A stretch of 64,000 nt of DNA from MB1-2 sp046566065 (GTDB taxonomy: Bacteria > Actinomycetota > CADDZG01 > WHSQ01), in the NCBI GenBank assembly GCA_046566065.1, contig JBKHXK010000006.1, positions 23,853-87,852 on the forward strand, in the 5' to 3' direction. The position numbers and the translations under genes are program-made. Each line of letters starts with the position of its first letter. Position 1 is the first letter of the stretch. Shown one piece after another: positions 15,222 to 25,469 of the stretch. The notes below the pieces were generated by a model. That model was not told where the DNA came from and ran no database searches. It worked only from the letters and a program-made list of their open reading frames with translations.

Positions 15222-16475
15222 TTACGTAGGGTCCGGGTCGGCTGCCGGCAACGAGACCTTGAACCTGGCCCCCTGGGGCACGTTCGGCTCGTAGGCGACC
15301 TTGCCCCCCTGCGCCTCGACCAGGGCCTTCACGATGGCCAGTCCGAACCCGACCGATCCCGCGCCCTTGCTCGACCCGAAGGGCTCGAAGAGCGAGGCCC
15401 TCTGATCGGCGTCCACCCCGGGCCCGTGGTCCTCGAAGACGAGCTCGACCGATCCGTTCGAGCGACGGGCCTCGGCGATGAAGGGCGGTTCGCCGTAGCG
15501 GAGCGCGTTCGACGCCAGGTTCACCACCACCTGCTGCAGGCGTTCGGGATCGGCCTTCACGGTGAGCTGTGGGGGGATCCTGTTCTCGATGCGATAGGCC
15601 GAGTCGAGGAAGCTGAGCGAGGCATCGACCGTGTGCTTGAGAGCGACCGGCTCGATGTTCAGCTCGAGACGGCCCTCTTCCAGCCGGGCGAGCTCCAGAA
15701 GATCGTTGGCCAGGCGCGTGAGCCGGTCCGCTTGGCGACCTGCCGATTCGAGCAGACCGGTCGCAGAGGGTGTTCCCACCAGCTCGGGCCTGCTGATGAG
15801 CGTCTTGATCGAGCCCTGGATCGCGGTCAGTGGGTTGCGCACGTCGTGGGCGAGGGTGGAAACCAGCGCCGCTCGCAGGCGATCGACGGCCCGCACCTCC
15901 TCCAAGGCGGTCGCCAACTTCTCACGCTGCTTCACGAGGTCCCGAGCCATCAGGCCCGCGACCACGGCGATGATGAGTGCGATGCCCATGCGGAACGTGA
16001 TGCTGTTCCACTGCAGTGGGAACCCATAGCGATCCGACACGTAGATCTCGCGGCCCGTGTAAAGGAGGGTCGCTCCCGCCCATGCGCTCAGCGCGCCGGT
16101 CAGCTGGAAGCGGATAGCCCCTTCGAGCGGAAGGATGAAGAGGACCGCCCACATCGCGGTCACGGGGTCGAAGCCGAACAGCCAGACGATCCCCCCGATC
16201 ACGAGGATGTCCAAGGAGAGTGAAGCCCCCGCCAAACGCTGCGCGCCCTCGAAGGTGTGGATCCGCTTGCTGGCTAGGTAGACCGCGATGTTTCCGACGA
16301 CCAGCAAAGCCACCAGGAGGTAGGCGAGCCCCTTGACGCCGTCGGGATAGGGGCGCTCGCTATAGGTGAAGACCTGGAAGAACGCCCAGGGCGCTCCGAT
16401 AGCCCGGGCGACCATCATGGTGCGCTCGGACCTCTCGAGGTCGGTCCAAGCGACCTCTTTGTCGCCTGCCTTCAC
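15222..16475 (-). CDS. Sensor histidine kinase (orphan)
   Basis: 417 aa from GTG 16475 with GGAGG 6 nt before. The N-terminal half has about six membrane segments and no large periplasmic loop, typical of intramembrane sensors. The HisKA box is LVSTLAHDVRNPLTAIQGS with the phospho-acceptor His; the ATPase has NLASNALRYG (N box), FEDHGPGV (G1), LFEPFGS (F) and GFGLAIVKALV (G2). No response regulator gene follows. The nearest candidates are the receiver-HD-GYP protein and the truncated regulator at the window end. Confidence 0.94.
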   Translation of the reverse strand: MKAGDKEVAWTDLERSERTMMVARAIGAPWAFFQVFTYSERPYPDGVKGLAYLLVALLVVGNIAVYLASKRIHTFEGAQRLAGASLSLDILVIGGIVWLFGFDPVTAMWAVLFILPLEGAIRFQLTGALSAWAGATLLYTGREIYVSDRYGFPLQWNSITFRMGIALIIAVVAGLMARDLVKQREKLATALEEVRAVDRLRAALVSTLAHDVRNPLTAIQGSIKTLISRPELVGTPSATGLLESAGRQADRLTRLANDLLELARLEEGRLELNIEPVALKHTVDASLSFLDSAYRIENRIPPQLTVKADPERLQQVVVNLASNALRYGEPPFIAEARRSNGSVELVFEDHGPGVDADQRASLFEPFGSSKGAGSVGFGLAIVKALVEAQGGKVAYEPNVPQGARFKVSLPAADPDPT

Positions 16476-16522
16476 CGAGTTCCTCCGCTTCTGTTCGCGA
16501 TGGTGTGCCGGATGTGGATCCT

Positions 16523-16537
16523 CGGGGAGTCTCCCCG
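16523..16537 (-). terminator. Hairpin after the DEAD-box gene
   Basis: CGGGGA-GTC-TCCCCG is a perfect 6-bp stem that begins 2 nt after the helicase stop codon. No T tract follows. Confidence 0.55.
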
Positions 16538-16538
16538 C

Positions 16539-17729
16539 CTAGAACTTGCGGCGGGGCCGCGGGCGCATCATCGATTTTCGTCCCTTGTGGGAGGTATACG
16601 CCAGCCGTGGCGCCTGGACCTTCAGGCCTTCTTTCTTGAACTCGGTGTGCAGGTCCAAACGAGCCACGATGCGGCTGACTTCGTACTGCTGGTCGGGCAT
16701 CACCAAGGTCACCCCGGTGCCCCGGCGGCCCGCTCGGGCGGTTCGGCCGATGCGGTGCACGTAGGCCTTGTGGTCCTCGGGCGGGTCGTAGTTCACGACC
16801 ATGGTGATGTCGTCGAGATCGAGTCCTCGGGCGGCGACATCGGTGGCGACCAGAGTGGTGTAGCGACCCTCATCGAAGCCCTTCAAGGCACGCTGGCGCT
16901 GCGATTGGGTGAGGTCGCCGTGCATGGCAACCGCCTTGATCCCACTCTTCACCAGGCGACCGGCGAGGCGGTCCGCGCCACGCTTGGTGCGTACGAAGAC
17001 CAGGGTCGTCCCGGCATCTTCCTTCTTCAGGAGGTCGACCAGGGCGCCGGTCTTGTCGCCACTCGTCACGGGAACGAAGCGATGGTCGGCTTCGTCCACG
17101 GTCTCCTTCTTGCCGACGATCTCGTGCTCGGCCGCGTTGCGTGTGTACAGCTTGGCCAGTCGACCGACCTCGCCATCGAGGGTGGCCGAGAAGAACATCG
17201 TCTGGCGGTCGGCGCTTAGGCGGTCGACGATCCGGTCGACCTGGGGCTGGAAGCCCATGTCGAGCATCCGGTCGGCTTCGTCCAGGACGAGGATCTTGAC
17301 GTTGTCGAGCGAGATCATCCTGCGCTGGATCAGGTCCTGCAGCCGTCCCGGGGTAGCGATCAGGATGTGCGATCGTGCGGCCGACTTGGCCTGCTCGGGG
17401 ATCCCGACGCCTCCGTATACGGCTGTGACCTTGAGGCCCTTGGCGGCGGCGATCTCCGAGAACTCGTCCTTCACCTGCACCGCCAGCTCGCGGGTGGGGA
17501 CCAGGACGAGAGCGGCCGGCTTGGGGGCCCCGGCGTCGATCTGGTCGACGATCGGGACGGCGAAGGCCAGGGTCTTGCCCGAGCCCGTACGGGACTTGGC
17601 CAGGATGTCCTTGCCGGCTAGGGCGTCCTCCATGACCATGGCCTGGATCGGGAAAGCGGCCTTGATGCCCTTGCGCTCGAGGCCCTTGATAACGCGTTCG
17701 GATACGCCTAATTCGGCGAACGTCTGCAT
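16539..17729 (-). CDS. DEAD-box RNA helicase
   Basis: 396 aa, which is little more than the two RecA-like domains, without the long C-terminal RNA-binding extension of DeaD/CsdA. Motifs in order: Q motif AAFPIQAMVM, I AKSRTGSGKT, Ia PTRELAVQ, Ib TPGRLQD, II VLDEADRMLD, III FFSATLD, V VATDVAARGLDLDD, VI HRIGRTARAGR. A short basic tail follows (RPRPRRKF). It closely resembles RhlE-type helicases of RNA decay or ribosome assembly. The 5' leader contains inverted repeats (see 17751-17848). Confidence 0.95.
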   Translation of the reverse strand: MQTFAELGVSERVIKGLERKGIKAAFPIQAMVMEDALAGKDILAKSRTGSGKTLAFAVPIVDQIDAGAPKPAALVLVPTRELAVQVKDEFSEIAAAKGLKVTAVYGGVGIPEQAKSAARSHILIATPGRLQDLIQRRMISLDNVKILVLDEADRMLDMGFQPQVDRIVDRLSADRQTMFFSATLDGEVGRLAKLYTRNAAEHEIVGKKETVDEADHRFVPVTSGDKTGALVDLLKKEDAGTTLVFVRTKRGADRLAGRLVKSGIKAVAMHGDLTQSQRQRALKGFDEGRYTTLVATDVAARGLDLDDITMVVNYDPPEDHKAYVHRIGRTARAGRRGTGVTLVMPDQQYEVSRIVARLDLHTEFKKEGLKVQAPRLAYTSHKGRKSMMRPRPRRKF

Positions 17730-17750
17730 GTGGCGTTCAACTCCTTCTTA

Positions 17751-17848
17751 CGGCTGGATAGCCGGTCGTGTCGGGAGAGGTTCGACTTGCCGACACCTTC
17801 AGGAGGAACCGGATCAAAACCTCACGGGCGGCTGGATCGCCGTCCTTG
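17751..17848. repeat. Repeated mini-hairpins and a 7-bp inverted repeat upstream of the helicase
   Basis: Two copies of CGGCTGGAT(A/C)GCCG at 17751-17764 and 17829-17842 each fold as CGGC/GCCG. Between them GTGTCGG (17768-17774) and CCGACAC (17790-17796) form another inverted repeat. The region lies between divergent genes and may control either one. Confidence 0.4.
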
Positions 17849-17944
17849 TTGGTCACAGTAACACGCATAAGTAACAGATATTCCGGATCTCCAGGATTGC
17901 TCGGCGCCCCCACGGGGAACAGGTCTCGCGAGAGGAGGCCGCTC

Positions 17945-18088
17945 ATGGACAGAGACGACAGGGACATGGAGAAGGACGACAACGCCACTCCCACCACCGA
18001 GGCGCCTGCGGACGGGCCGTCGCGGGAGCCGGGGGAGGAGCTCGACCAGGGAGCCACCAGCCAGGACCAACCGGGAGGGGGATCATGA
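17945..18088 (+). CDS. Small acidic protein (47 aa)
   Basis: ATG 17945 follows GAGGAGG by 6-7 nt, one of the best ribosome-binding sites in the region. The product is hydrophilic and disorder-like (DRDDRDMEKDDNATPTTEAP..SREPGEELDQG). Its TGA overlaps the ATG of the zinc-ribbon gene (ATGA), so the two are coupled. No family is recognised. Confidence 0.55.
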   Translation: MDRDDRDMEKDDNATPTTEAPADGPSREPGEELDQGATSQDQPGGGS

Positions 18089-18360
18089 GCGGAGCCACGT
18101 TCACTTGCGAACGCTGCCGCAACGAGCACCGCGAGGCCGAGAAGAAGGAGGTCTTCGTCACCGAGGGTGGCGCAGAGGTCAAGAAGGTCGTGTGCCCGAG
18201 CTGCCTGGACGAGATCATGAATCAGGCGGATGAGGTCGTCGGTGTCGAGGGCGATGAGAAGCGGGCCGCCGCGGCGGTCGACGAGGCTGCATCTTCGACC
18301 GCTCGTGAGACCTTCGGTGAGCGAGGCGAGGCCTCGACCGCGACCGGCCCCCGCACCTAA
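18085..18360 (+). CDS. Small zinc-ribbon protein (91 aa)
   Basis: Residues FTCERCRNEHREA and VVCPSCLDEIM give two CxxC knuckles about 28 residues apart, a zinc ribbon. The rest is acidic and Ala-rich with no further motif. It is translated through a 4-nt overlap with the 47-aa gene upstream. Function is unknown; such proteins often bind nucleic acid or another protein. Confidence 0.7.
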   Translation: MSGATFTCERCRNEHREAEKKEVFVTEGGAEVKKVVCPSCLDEIMNQADEVVGVEGDEKRAAAAVDEAASSTARETFGERGEASTATGPRT

Positions 18361-18362
18361 CC

Positions 18363-18389
18363 AGGGGCGCCATCAAGGATGGTGCTCCT
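18363..18389. terminator. Twelve-pair hairpin between convergent genes
   Basis: AGGGGCGCCATC pairs with GATGGTGCTCCT around an AAG loop, twelve pairs with two G-U wobbles in RNA. It begins 3 nt after the zinc-ribbon stop and faces the convergent pseudo-receiver gene. No T tract follows. Confidence 0.65.
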
Positions 18390-18425
18390 CACCACAGGAG
18401 CCCGACCGGGCCCTTAAGAGGGTAG

Positions 18426-18797
18426 CTACGAACCCTCCGAGCCGGAAGGGCCTTGCGTGCGCCGTTCGGTCGAGGGTCCGAGGAGGTCGGAAGCCGAACT
18501 CCAGAAGTTCCCGCGCCGGTAGGTCTCGACGCCGGCTTCCTCCGCCGCCCGACCGATGTCCCGCTGGACGTGCGAGAAGAAGCCGATCACACGAGCGTCC
18601 GGGTCCTTGGAGCGCACCTCGTCCACCCAGCGCGCGGTCTCGGCGGCGGTCATCTGATCCAGGTCCAGTACCGCCATCCCCGGAGCGATCGCCCCGAGCG
18701 GATCCGAGGGTCGGCGGACGATGACCTCCCGTCCGGCGGCGGATTCCAATCGCACCCGCGCCTGCAGGTCGCTGCTGATCAGCAGGATCTCGTCCAC
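18426..18797 (-). CDS. Degenerate receiver-like protein
   Basis: 123 aa from GTG 18797, which follows GGGGAGGGGG; an upstream ATG at 18860 would lie inside the dnaK promoter and has no ribosome-binding site. The pattern is that of a response-regulator receiver: DEILLISSDLQARV, MAVLDLDQMTAAETARWVDEVR (Asp at the phosphorylation position), RVIGFFSHVQ (Ser/Thr position) and GVETYRRGNFW where the conserved Lys would be, so the Lys is lost. The acidic pair is also reduced. It has no output domain. It is divergent from dnaK, with about 26 bp between its start and the dnaK -35. Confidence 0.65.
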   Translation of the reverse strand: MDEILLISSDLQARVRLESAAGREVIVRRPSDPLGAIAPGMAVLDLDQMTAAETARWVDEVRSKDPDARVIGFFSHVQRDIGRAAEEAGVETYRRGNFWSSASDLLGPSTERRTQGPSGSEGS

Positions 18798-18821
18798 GGG
18801 AATGATTCCCCCCTCCCCAAG

Positions 18822-18865
18822 GTTGATAGAGCCAGACTCAGATTCTATAATCAAACGCACTCAAC
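18822..18865 (+). promoter_or_regulatory. dnaK promoter with two HAIR-like HspR operators
   Basis: TTGATA (18823-18828), 17 nt, TATAAT (18846-18851): a near-consensus promoter. The HspR operator consensus is CTTGAGT-N7-ACTCAAG. Two degenerate copies fit with correct spacing: GTTGATA-N7-ACTCAGA (18822-18842) and CTATAAT-N7-ACTCAAC (18845-18865). The first covers the -35 and the second covers the -10, which would allow repression by the HspR encoded in the operon. The start codon of dnaK lies 35 nt further on. Confidence 0.75.
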
Positions 18866-18899
18866 TATCAGTCAACGGATCACACAGGAGGCAGGAACC

Positions 18900-20737
<1,838 letters not shown>

Positions 20738-20741
<4 letters not shown>

Positions 20742-21448
20742 CCGACGATGGCCGCCGCCGCATCCCGATAGTCGATCGCCGCGTGGCGCATCAGCCGCCT
20801 CCGGCTGCGGGGTCGGGCGCGGCGCCCTCAGCACCAGACGCCTCGCCTGGGTCGTCGCCGGCCGTCGAGGCATCGCCTACCGGGGGACAACCGCCTCGCC
20901 CTTCGGGCTCGGGGGCGATGCCCCCGTACGACGACGCCTCGCACCCGGCTCCTCTAGAACAGCCGGACGGGGAGCAGCAGGATTTCTTGGCTGATCTGCA
21001 GAGGTTGCAGGCGGATTTCGACAACTATCGGAAGCGGATGTTGCGGGAGCAGGCTGCTACCTCGACGCGGGCCAAGGCGCGGCTCATGGAGCAGCTGTTG
21101 CCCGTCCTCGACGACTTCGAGCGAGCTCTGGAGCACGAGGGCTCCAGCGGGATGGAACTGCTCTACAAGCAGCTGCGTTCGACGCTCGAGGCCGAGGGGC
21201 TCGAAGAGATCGAGGCGGAAGGGAAGCCTTTCGATCCCAACTTCCACGAGGCGATCGACTCGCGCGAAGACCCCGACGTCAAGGAGATCGTCGTGCGATC
21301 CGTCTACCGGCGGGGCTACAAGGTGGGCGATCAGGTCCTGCGCGCGGCCATGGTGGTGGTGGCTCGGCCCCCGGAGTCGACGCCCGCCCGCAACGAGGAC
21401 GAGCGAGTCGAGAAAGAGGCAGGCGCCGAGCCTGCTGCACAGGAGTAG
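20738..21448 (+). CDS. grpE: Nucleotide exchange factor GrpE
   Basis: 236 aa from GTG 20738, overlapping the dnaK stop by 4 nt. An unusually long N-terminal region (about 1-78) is Pro/Ala/Gly-rich and likely disordered. The GrpE domain follows: a long coiled coil (LADLQRLQADFDNYRKRM..ATSTRAKARLMEQLLPVLDDFERAL) and the beta domain with FDPNFHEAI and VYRRGYKVGDQVLRAAMV. It releases ADP from DnaK. Confidence 0.95.
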
Positions 21449-21451
21449 CAG

Positions 21452-22393
21452 ATGGCACAGCGCGACTGGGCTGAGAAGGACTACTACAAGGTCCTGGGCG
21501 TGCCGAAGACGGCCTCGAAGGACGAGATCAAGAAGGCCTACCGGAAGCTCGCCCAGAAACATCATCCCGACGCCAACAAGGGCGATGGGCAGGCCGAGTC
21601 GCGTTTCAAGGAGATATCCGAGGCCCACGCGATCCTTTCGAACGACGAGAAGCGCGCGGAGTACGACCAGATCCGGCAGTTCATCGAGTCCGGCGGCCGC
21701 GGCTTCTACAACGCCCCGGGCGGCGGCGGCAACGTGAGGGTCAACATCGGTGACCTGTTCGGGGACCAGGCGGGCGCCGACTCGATCTTCGAGGACCTGC
21801 TCGGCGGCTTCGGCTTCCGACCACGCGGCCCCCAGCGCGGCCAGGACACCGAGACCCGCATACGTCTGTCTTTCCAGGACGCGATAGACGGGACCACGGT
21901 TTCCATCCCGCAGGGCGGCAAGGTGAAGATCCCGGCCGGTGTCGGCGACGGCGCTCGTATCAAGGTCGCCGGACGGGGTGCTTCCGGCCCCAACGGGGGG
22001 CCGCGTGGGGACCTCTACGTGCGCGTGGAGGTCGAGCCACACCCCGTCTTCAATCGGGGCAAGGACGGCGATCTGATCGTGGATCTCCCCGTCACTTTCA
22101 CCGAGGCCGCTCTGGGCGCCAAGGTCGAGGTGCCGACCCTCGAGGGCTCCGTGACAGTGAAGGTGCCGGCCGGAACCCCGAACGGGAAGACGCTGCGCGT
22201 CCGGGGCCGGGGCGCGCCCAAGCCGCGGGGCGGAACGGGCGACCTGCTCGTCAGGGTCCTCGTTCAGGTCCCCGAGAAGCTGACCCGGCAGGAGAGAGAC
22301 CTGCTCGAGAGGTTCGCCGAGCTGCACAAGGACTCCCCGCGTCGTCATCTAGAGGATCAGAACAAGACGACCGCGGGCCGCAGGGCTTCCTAA
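21452..22393 (+). CDS. dnaJ: DnaJ-family co-chaperone without zinc finger
   Basis: 313 aa. J domain at about 9-73 with the HPD motif in KHHPDANKG. A Gly-rich linker (GGRGFYNAPGGGG) leads straight to the two beta-barrel client-binding domains (TETRIRLSFQDAIDGTTVSI, VDLPVTFTEAALGAKVEVPTLEG). The four CxxCxGxG zinc repeats of classical DnaJ are absent, so this is a type II/CbpA-like protein. It starts 3 nt after grpE and is followed by hspR. Confidence 0.93.
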   Translation: MAQRDWAEKDYYKVLGVPKTASKDEIKKAYRKLAQKHHPDANKGDGQAESRFKEISEAHAILSNDEKRAEYDQIRQFIESGGRGFYNAPGGGGNVRVNIGDLFGDQAGADSIFEDLLGGFGFRPRGPQRGQDTETRIRLSFQDAIDGTTVSIPQGGKVKIPAGVGDGARIKVAGRGASGPNGGPRGDLYVRVEVEPHPVFNRGKDGDLIVDLPVTFTEAALGAKVEVPTLEGSVTVKVPAGTPNGKTLRVRGRGAPKPRGGTGDLLVRVLVQVPEKLTRQERDLLERFAELHKDSPRRHLEDQNKTTAGRRAS

Positions 22394-22402
22394 GGAGGGG
22401 AC

Positions 22403-22858
22403 ATGGCCAGACGCTCAGATCGAGACCAAGCGATGTACGTGATCTCCATCGCGGCCGAGCTCGCCGGCGTGCATCCTCAGACCCTGCGCGTGTACGAGCG
22501 CAAGGGCCTGGTTCAGCCTCACCGGACCGAGGGGAACACACGTCGTTACTCGGAACGCGACATCGCCCGCTTGCGGCGGATCCAAGAGCTAACGCAAGAG
22601 GGCATCAATCTCGCCGGCGTGATGCGGATCATGGAGTTGGAGCGAGAGCTGGAACGCGCAGAGTCGCGCTATGAGCGAGCTCTGGACGAACTCGAGGAGG
22701 TGCGGTCGCAGATCCAGGAAGCTATCGATGCGCGCGACCGCAGCTCGATGGTGCCATTGCGGGACGTTCGTCGGATACGACGCGCGATGAAGGCCGACTT
22801 CATCGACAGCTCGGCGCGCAAGCCGTTCGCTGCTCCGCCGATCAGTAACGAGCACTAA
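22403..22858 (+). CDS. hspR: Heat-shock repressor HspR (MerR family)
   Basis: 151 aa, with AAGGAGGGG before ATG 22403. MerR-type winged helix: YVISIAAELAGVHPQTLRVYERKGLVQPHRTEGNTRRYSERDIARL, followed by a coiled coil (about 75-110). HspR represses dnaK-type operons by binding HAIR sites, often with DnaK as co-repressor. Candidate sites are present at dnaK and hsp20. The C-terminal tail beyond about 115 is basic and unusually long. Confidence 0.93.
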   Translation: MARRSDRDQAMYVISIAAELAGVHPQTLRVYERKGLVQPHRTEGNTRRYSERDIARLRRIQELTQEGINLAGVMRIMELERELERAESRYERALDELEEVRSQIQEAIDARDRSSMVPLRDVRRIRRAMKADFIDSSARKPFAAPPISNEH

Positions 22859-22873
22859 AGAGGTAGGTACACG

Positions 22874-25465
22874 ATGGACATAAACAAACTCACCCTCAAG
22901 TCCCAGGAAGCGCTGGCCTCGGCCCAGAAGCTCGCCGGCGACCTGAACCACCAACAGGTAGAGACGGCCCATCTGCTCGCCGCACTCGTCGGAGAGGCGG
23001 AAGGCGTCGTCTTCCCGATCCTTCAGAAGCTCGGTGTGTCGCCCCGCACGATCCGAACGCGTCTCGATGCCGTTCTCGAGCGGGTGCCCAAGGTGTACGG
23101 ACAGGTCGAGATCTATCTCTCGCAGGGTCTCCGGACCCTGCTCGAGTCCGCATTCAAAGAGGCTGAAGGGCTCGGGGACGCCTACGTGTCCACCGAGCAT
23201 CTGCTTCTGGCTCTCGTCGAGCAGGGGGACGACACGGCGAGCGTGTTGACAGAGGCGGGGGTCGACAAGCAGAAGCTGCTGGGCGCCCTCAAGGAGGTGC
23301 GCGGCTCGCACCGCGTGACCGACCAGACCCCCGAGGAGAAGTACCAAGCGCTCGAGAGGTTCGGGCGCGACCTGACCGAAGCCGCTCGGCGCGGGAAGCT
23401 CGATCCCGTGATCGGCCGGGACGAGGAGATCCGGCGCGTCGTCCAGGTGCTCTCGCGCAGGACGAAGAACAACCCGGTCCTGATCGGAGAGCCGGGCGTC
23501 GGCAAGACCGCGATCGCAGAAGGCTTGGCGAACCGCATCGTGGCCGGGGACGTACCCGAGTCCCTGAAGAACAAGAAGCTGGTCTCACTGGACATCGGTT
23601 CTATGGTCGCCGGTTCCAAGTACCGGGGCGAGTTCGAAGAGAGACTGAAGGCGGTTCTCAAAGAGATCGCCGATTCCGACGGTGAGATCATCACCTTCCT
23701 TGACGAGCTCCACACGATCGTGGGAGCGGGCGCCGCGGAGGGAGCGGTGGACGCCGGCAACATGATCAAACCGATGCTCGCCCGCGGAGAGCTGCGGATG
23801 ATCGGTGCGACCACACTCGACGAGTATCGCAAGCACATCGAGAAGGATCCCGCTCTCGAACGGAGGTTCCAGCCGGTCATGGTGGGGGAGCCGAGCGTTG
23901 CCGACACGATCGCGATCCTGCGCGGCCTGAAGGAGCGCTACGAGGTCCACCACGGTGTTCGGATCCAGGACTCTGCACTCGTGGGGGCCGCGGTCCTGTC
24001 CGATCGCTACGTGAGCGGGCGATTCCTGCCGGACAAGGCGATCGACCTGGTGGACGAGTCGGCCTCGCGACTTCGGATCGAGATCGACTCGATGCCGACC
24101 GAGATCGACGTTTTGGACCGGCGCGCGAAGCAACTCGAGATCGAGAAGGCGGCTCTGGCCAAAGAGACCGATGCGGCCTCGAAGGAGCGCCTGGCCCGTA
24201 TCGAGGAGGAGCTGGCGGGTCTTCACGAAGAGATGGACGGGATGAAGGCCCACTGGGAGCAAGAGAAGTCGGCCATCGAGACGATCCGCTCCCTAAAGGC
24301 CGAGATCGAAACCGTGCGTGGAGAAGCGGAGCGAGCCGAACGCGACGGCGATCTGGCTAAGGCAGCGGAGCTCCGCTACGGGCGTTTGGTCGAACTGCAG
24401 AAGCAGCTGGACGAAGCCAACTCTCACCTCGCTGCCCTTCAGAGGGATCGCAAGTTCCTGAAGGAAGAGGTGGACGAGGAAGACATCGCCGAGGTCGTCG
24501 CTCGGTGGACGGGCATCCCCGTGTCGAAGTTGATGGAAGGCGAGGTCGAGAAGCTCGTCAAGATGGAGACCGGCCTGCACGAACGCGTGGTCGGCCAGGA
24601 CGAAGCGGTCGCAGCGGTGTCGAACGCTATCCGCAGAGCGCGGGCGGGCCTCGGCGATCCCGACCGTCCGATCGGCTCGTTCATCTTCCTCGGCCCCACG
24701 GGCGTCGGTAAGACCGAGTCGGCGCGCGCGTTGGCCGAGTTCATGTTCGACGACGAGCACGCCATGATCCGCCTCGACATGAGCGAGTACATGGAGAAGC
24801 ACTCGGTGAGCAGGCTCGTCGGTGCTCCTCCCGGCTACGTCGGTTACGACGAGGGGGGACAACTGACCGAGGCCGTCCGCAGGCGCCCCTACTCGGTGGT
24901 GCTGCTGGACGAGATCGAGAAGGCCCACCCGGACGTGTTCAACACGCTCTTGCAGATCCTCGACGACGGCCGGCTGACCGATGGCCAGGGCCGCGTCGTC
25001 GACTTCAAGAACACGGTCGTGATCATGACGTCGAACCTCGGCTCGCAGTTCATGCTGTCCCTTACGGACGAGGGCGAGATCTCCGACAAGGTCCTCGAAG
25101 TCGTGAAGGACCACTTCAAGCCGGAGTTCCTCAATCGAGTGGACGAGATCATCGTCTTCCACAGACTCTCGATGGAGCATCTCGAGGAGATCGTGACGAT
25201 CCAACTCGAACGACTGGTCGCGCGACTGGAACAGCGCGGGCTGGACCTGCGCCTGACCCCCCAAGCACGGCGGTACCTGGCCGAGCAGGGCTACGACCCC
25301 GCCTACGGCGCGCGCCCCTTGAAGCGACTGATCCAACGCAGGCTCGAGAACGAGTTGGCGCTGAAGATGCTCGATGGAACTTTCCGCGAAGGGGATGTGA
25401 TCGAGGTCGACACCGACGGCGACGCCCTGGTCTTCAACAAAGCTTCGGCCGAGGCGCCGGCGTGA
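22874..25465 (+). CDS. clpB: Disaggregase ClpB
   Basis: 863 aa. Clp N domain (about 1-145), first AAA module with Walker A GEPGVGKTAIAEG and Walker B ITFLDELHTIVGAG, the coiled-coil middle domain (about 400-520), and the second AAA module with GPTGVGKTESARAL and VVLLDEIEKAHPDVF, followed by the C-terminal small domain. No ClpP-docking tripeptide loop is visible, in line with ClpB. It follows hspR by 15 nt and so shares the dnaK promoter. Confidence 0.97.
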   Translation: MDINKLTLKSQEALASAQKLAGDLNHQQVETAHLLAALVGEAEGVVFPILQKLGVSPRTIRTRLDAVLERVPKVYGQVEIYLSQGLRTLLESAFKEAEGLGDAYVSTEHLLLALVEQGDDTASVLTEAGVDKQKLLGALKEVRGSHRVTDQTPEEKYQALERFGRDLTEAARRGKLDPVIGRDEEIRRVVQVLSRRTKNNPVLIGEPGVGKTAIAEGLANRIVAGDVPESLKNKKLVSLDIGSMVAGSKYRGEFEERLKAVLKEIADSDGEIITFLDELHTIVGAGAAEGAVDAGNMIKPMLARGELRMIGATTLDEYRKHIEKDPALERRFQPVMVGEPSVADTIAILRGLKERYEVHHGVRIQDSALVGAAVLSDRYVSGRFLPDKAIDLVDESASRLRIEIDSMPTEIDVLDRRAKQLEIEKAALAKETDAASKERLARIEEELAGLHEEMDGMKAHWEQEKSAIETIRSLKAEIETVRGEAERAERDGDLAKAAELRYGRLVELQKQLDEANSHLAALQRDRKFLKEEVDEEDIAEVVARWTGIPVSKLMEGEVEKLVKMETGLHERVVGQDEAVAAVSNAIRRARAGLGDPDRPIGSFIFLGPTGVGKTESARALAEFMFDDEHAMIRLDMSEYMEKHSVSRLVGAPPGYVGYDEGGQLTEAVRRRPYSVVLLDEIEKAHPDVFNTLLQILDDGRLTDGQGRVVDFKNTVVIMTSNLGSQFMLSLTDEGEISDKVLEVVKDHFKPEFLNRVDEIIVFHRLSMEHLEEIVTIQLERLVARLEQRGLDLRLTPQARRYLAEQGYDPAYGARPLKRLIQRRLENELALKMLDGTFREGDVIEVDTDGDALVFNKASAEAPA

Positions 25466-25469
25466 CGCG

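Noticed and set aside
15216..16223. A 335-aa plus-strand frame over the histidine kinase
   Set aside because: The minus-strand kinase has all H, N, G1, F and G2 boxes; the opposite frame has none.
17751..17764. CsrA-type binding hairpin (GGA in a loop)
   Set aside because: The loop holds GGA, but CsrA is not typical of actinobacteria and the site is not next to a ribosome-binding site.
18858..18860. ATG start for the pseudo-receiver upstream of dnaK
   Set aside because: It would lie between the dnaK promoter and start, with no ribosome site; GTG 18797 has a strong one.
20954..22348. A 464-aa open frame opposite grpE and dnaJ
   Set aside because: Shadow of conserved genes; no ribosome site or motif.
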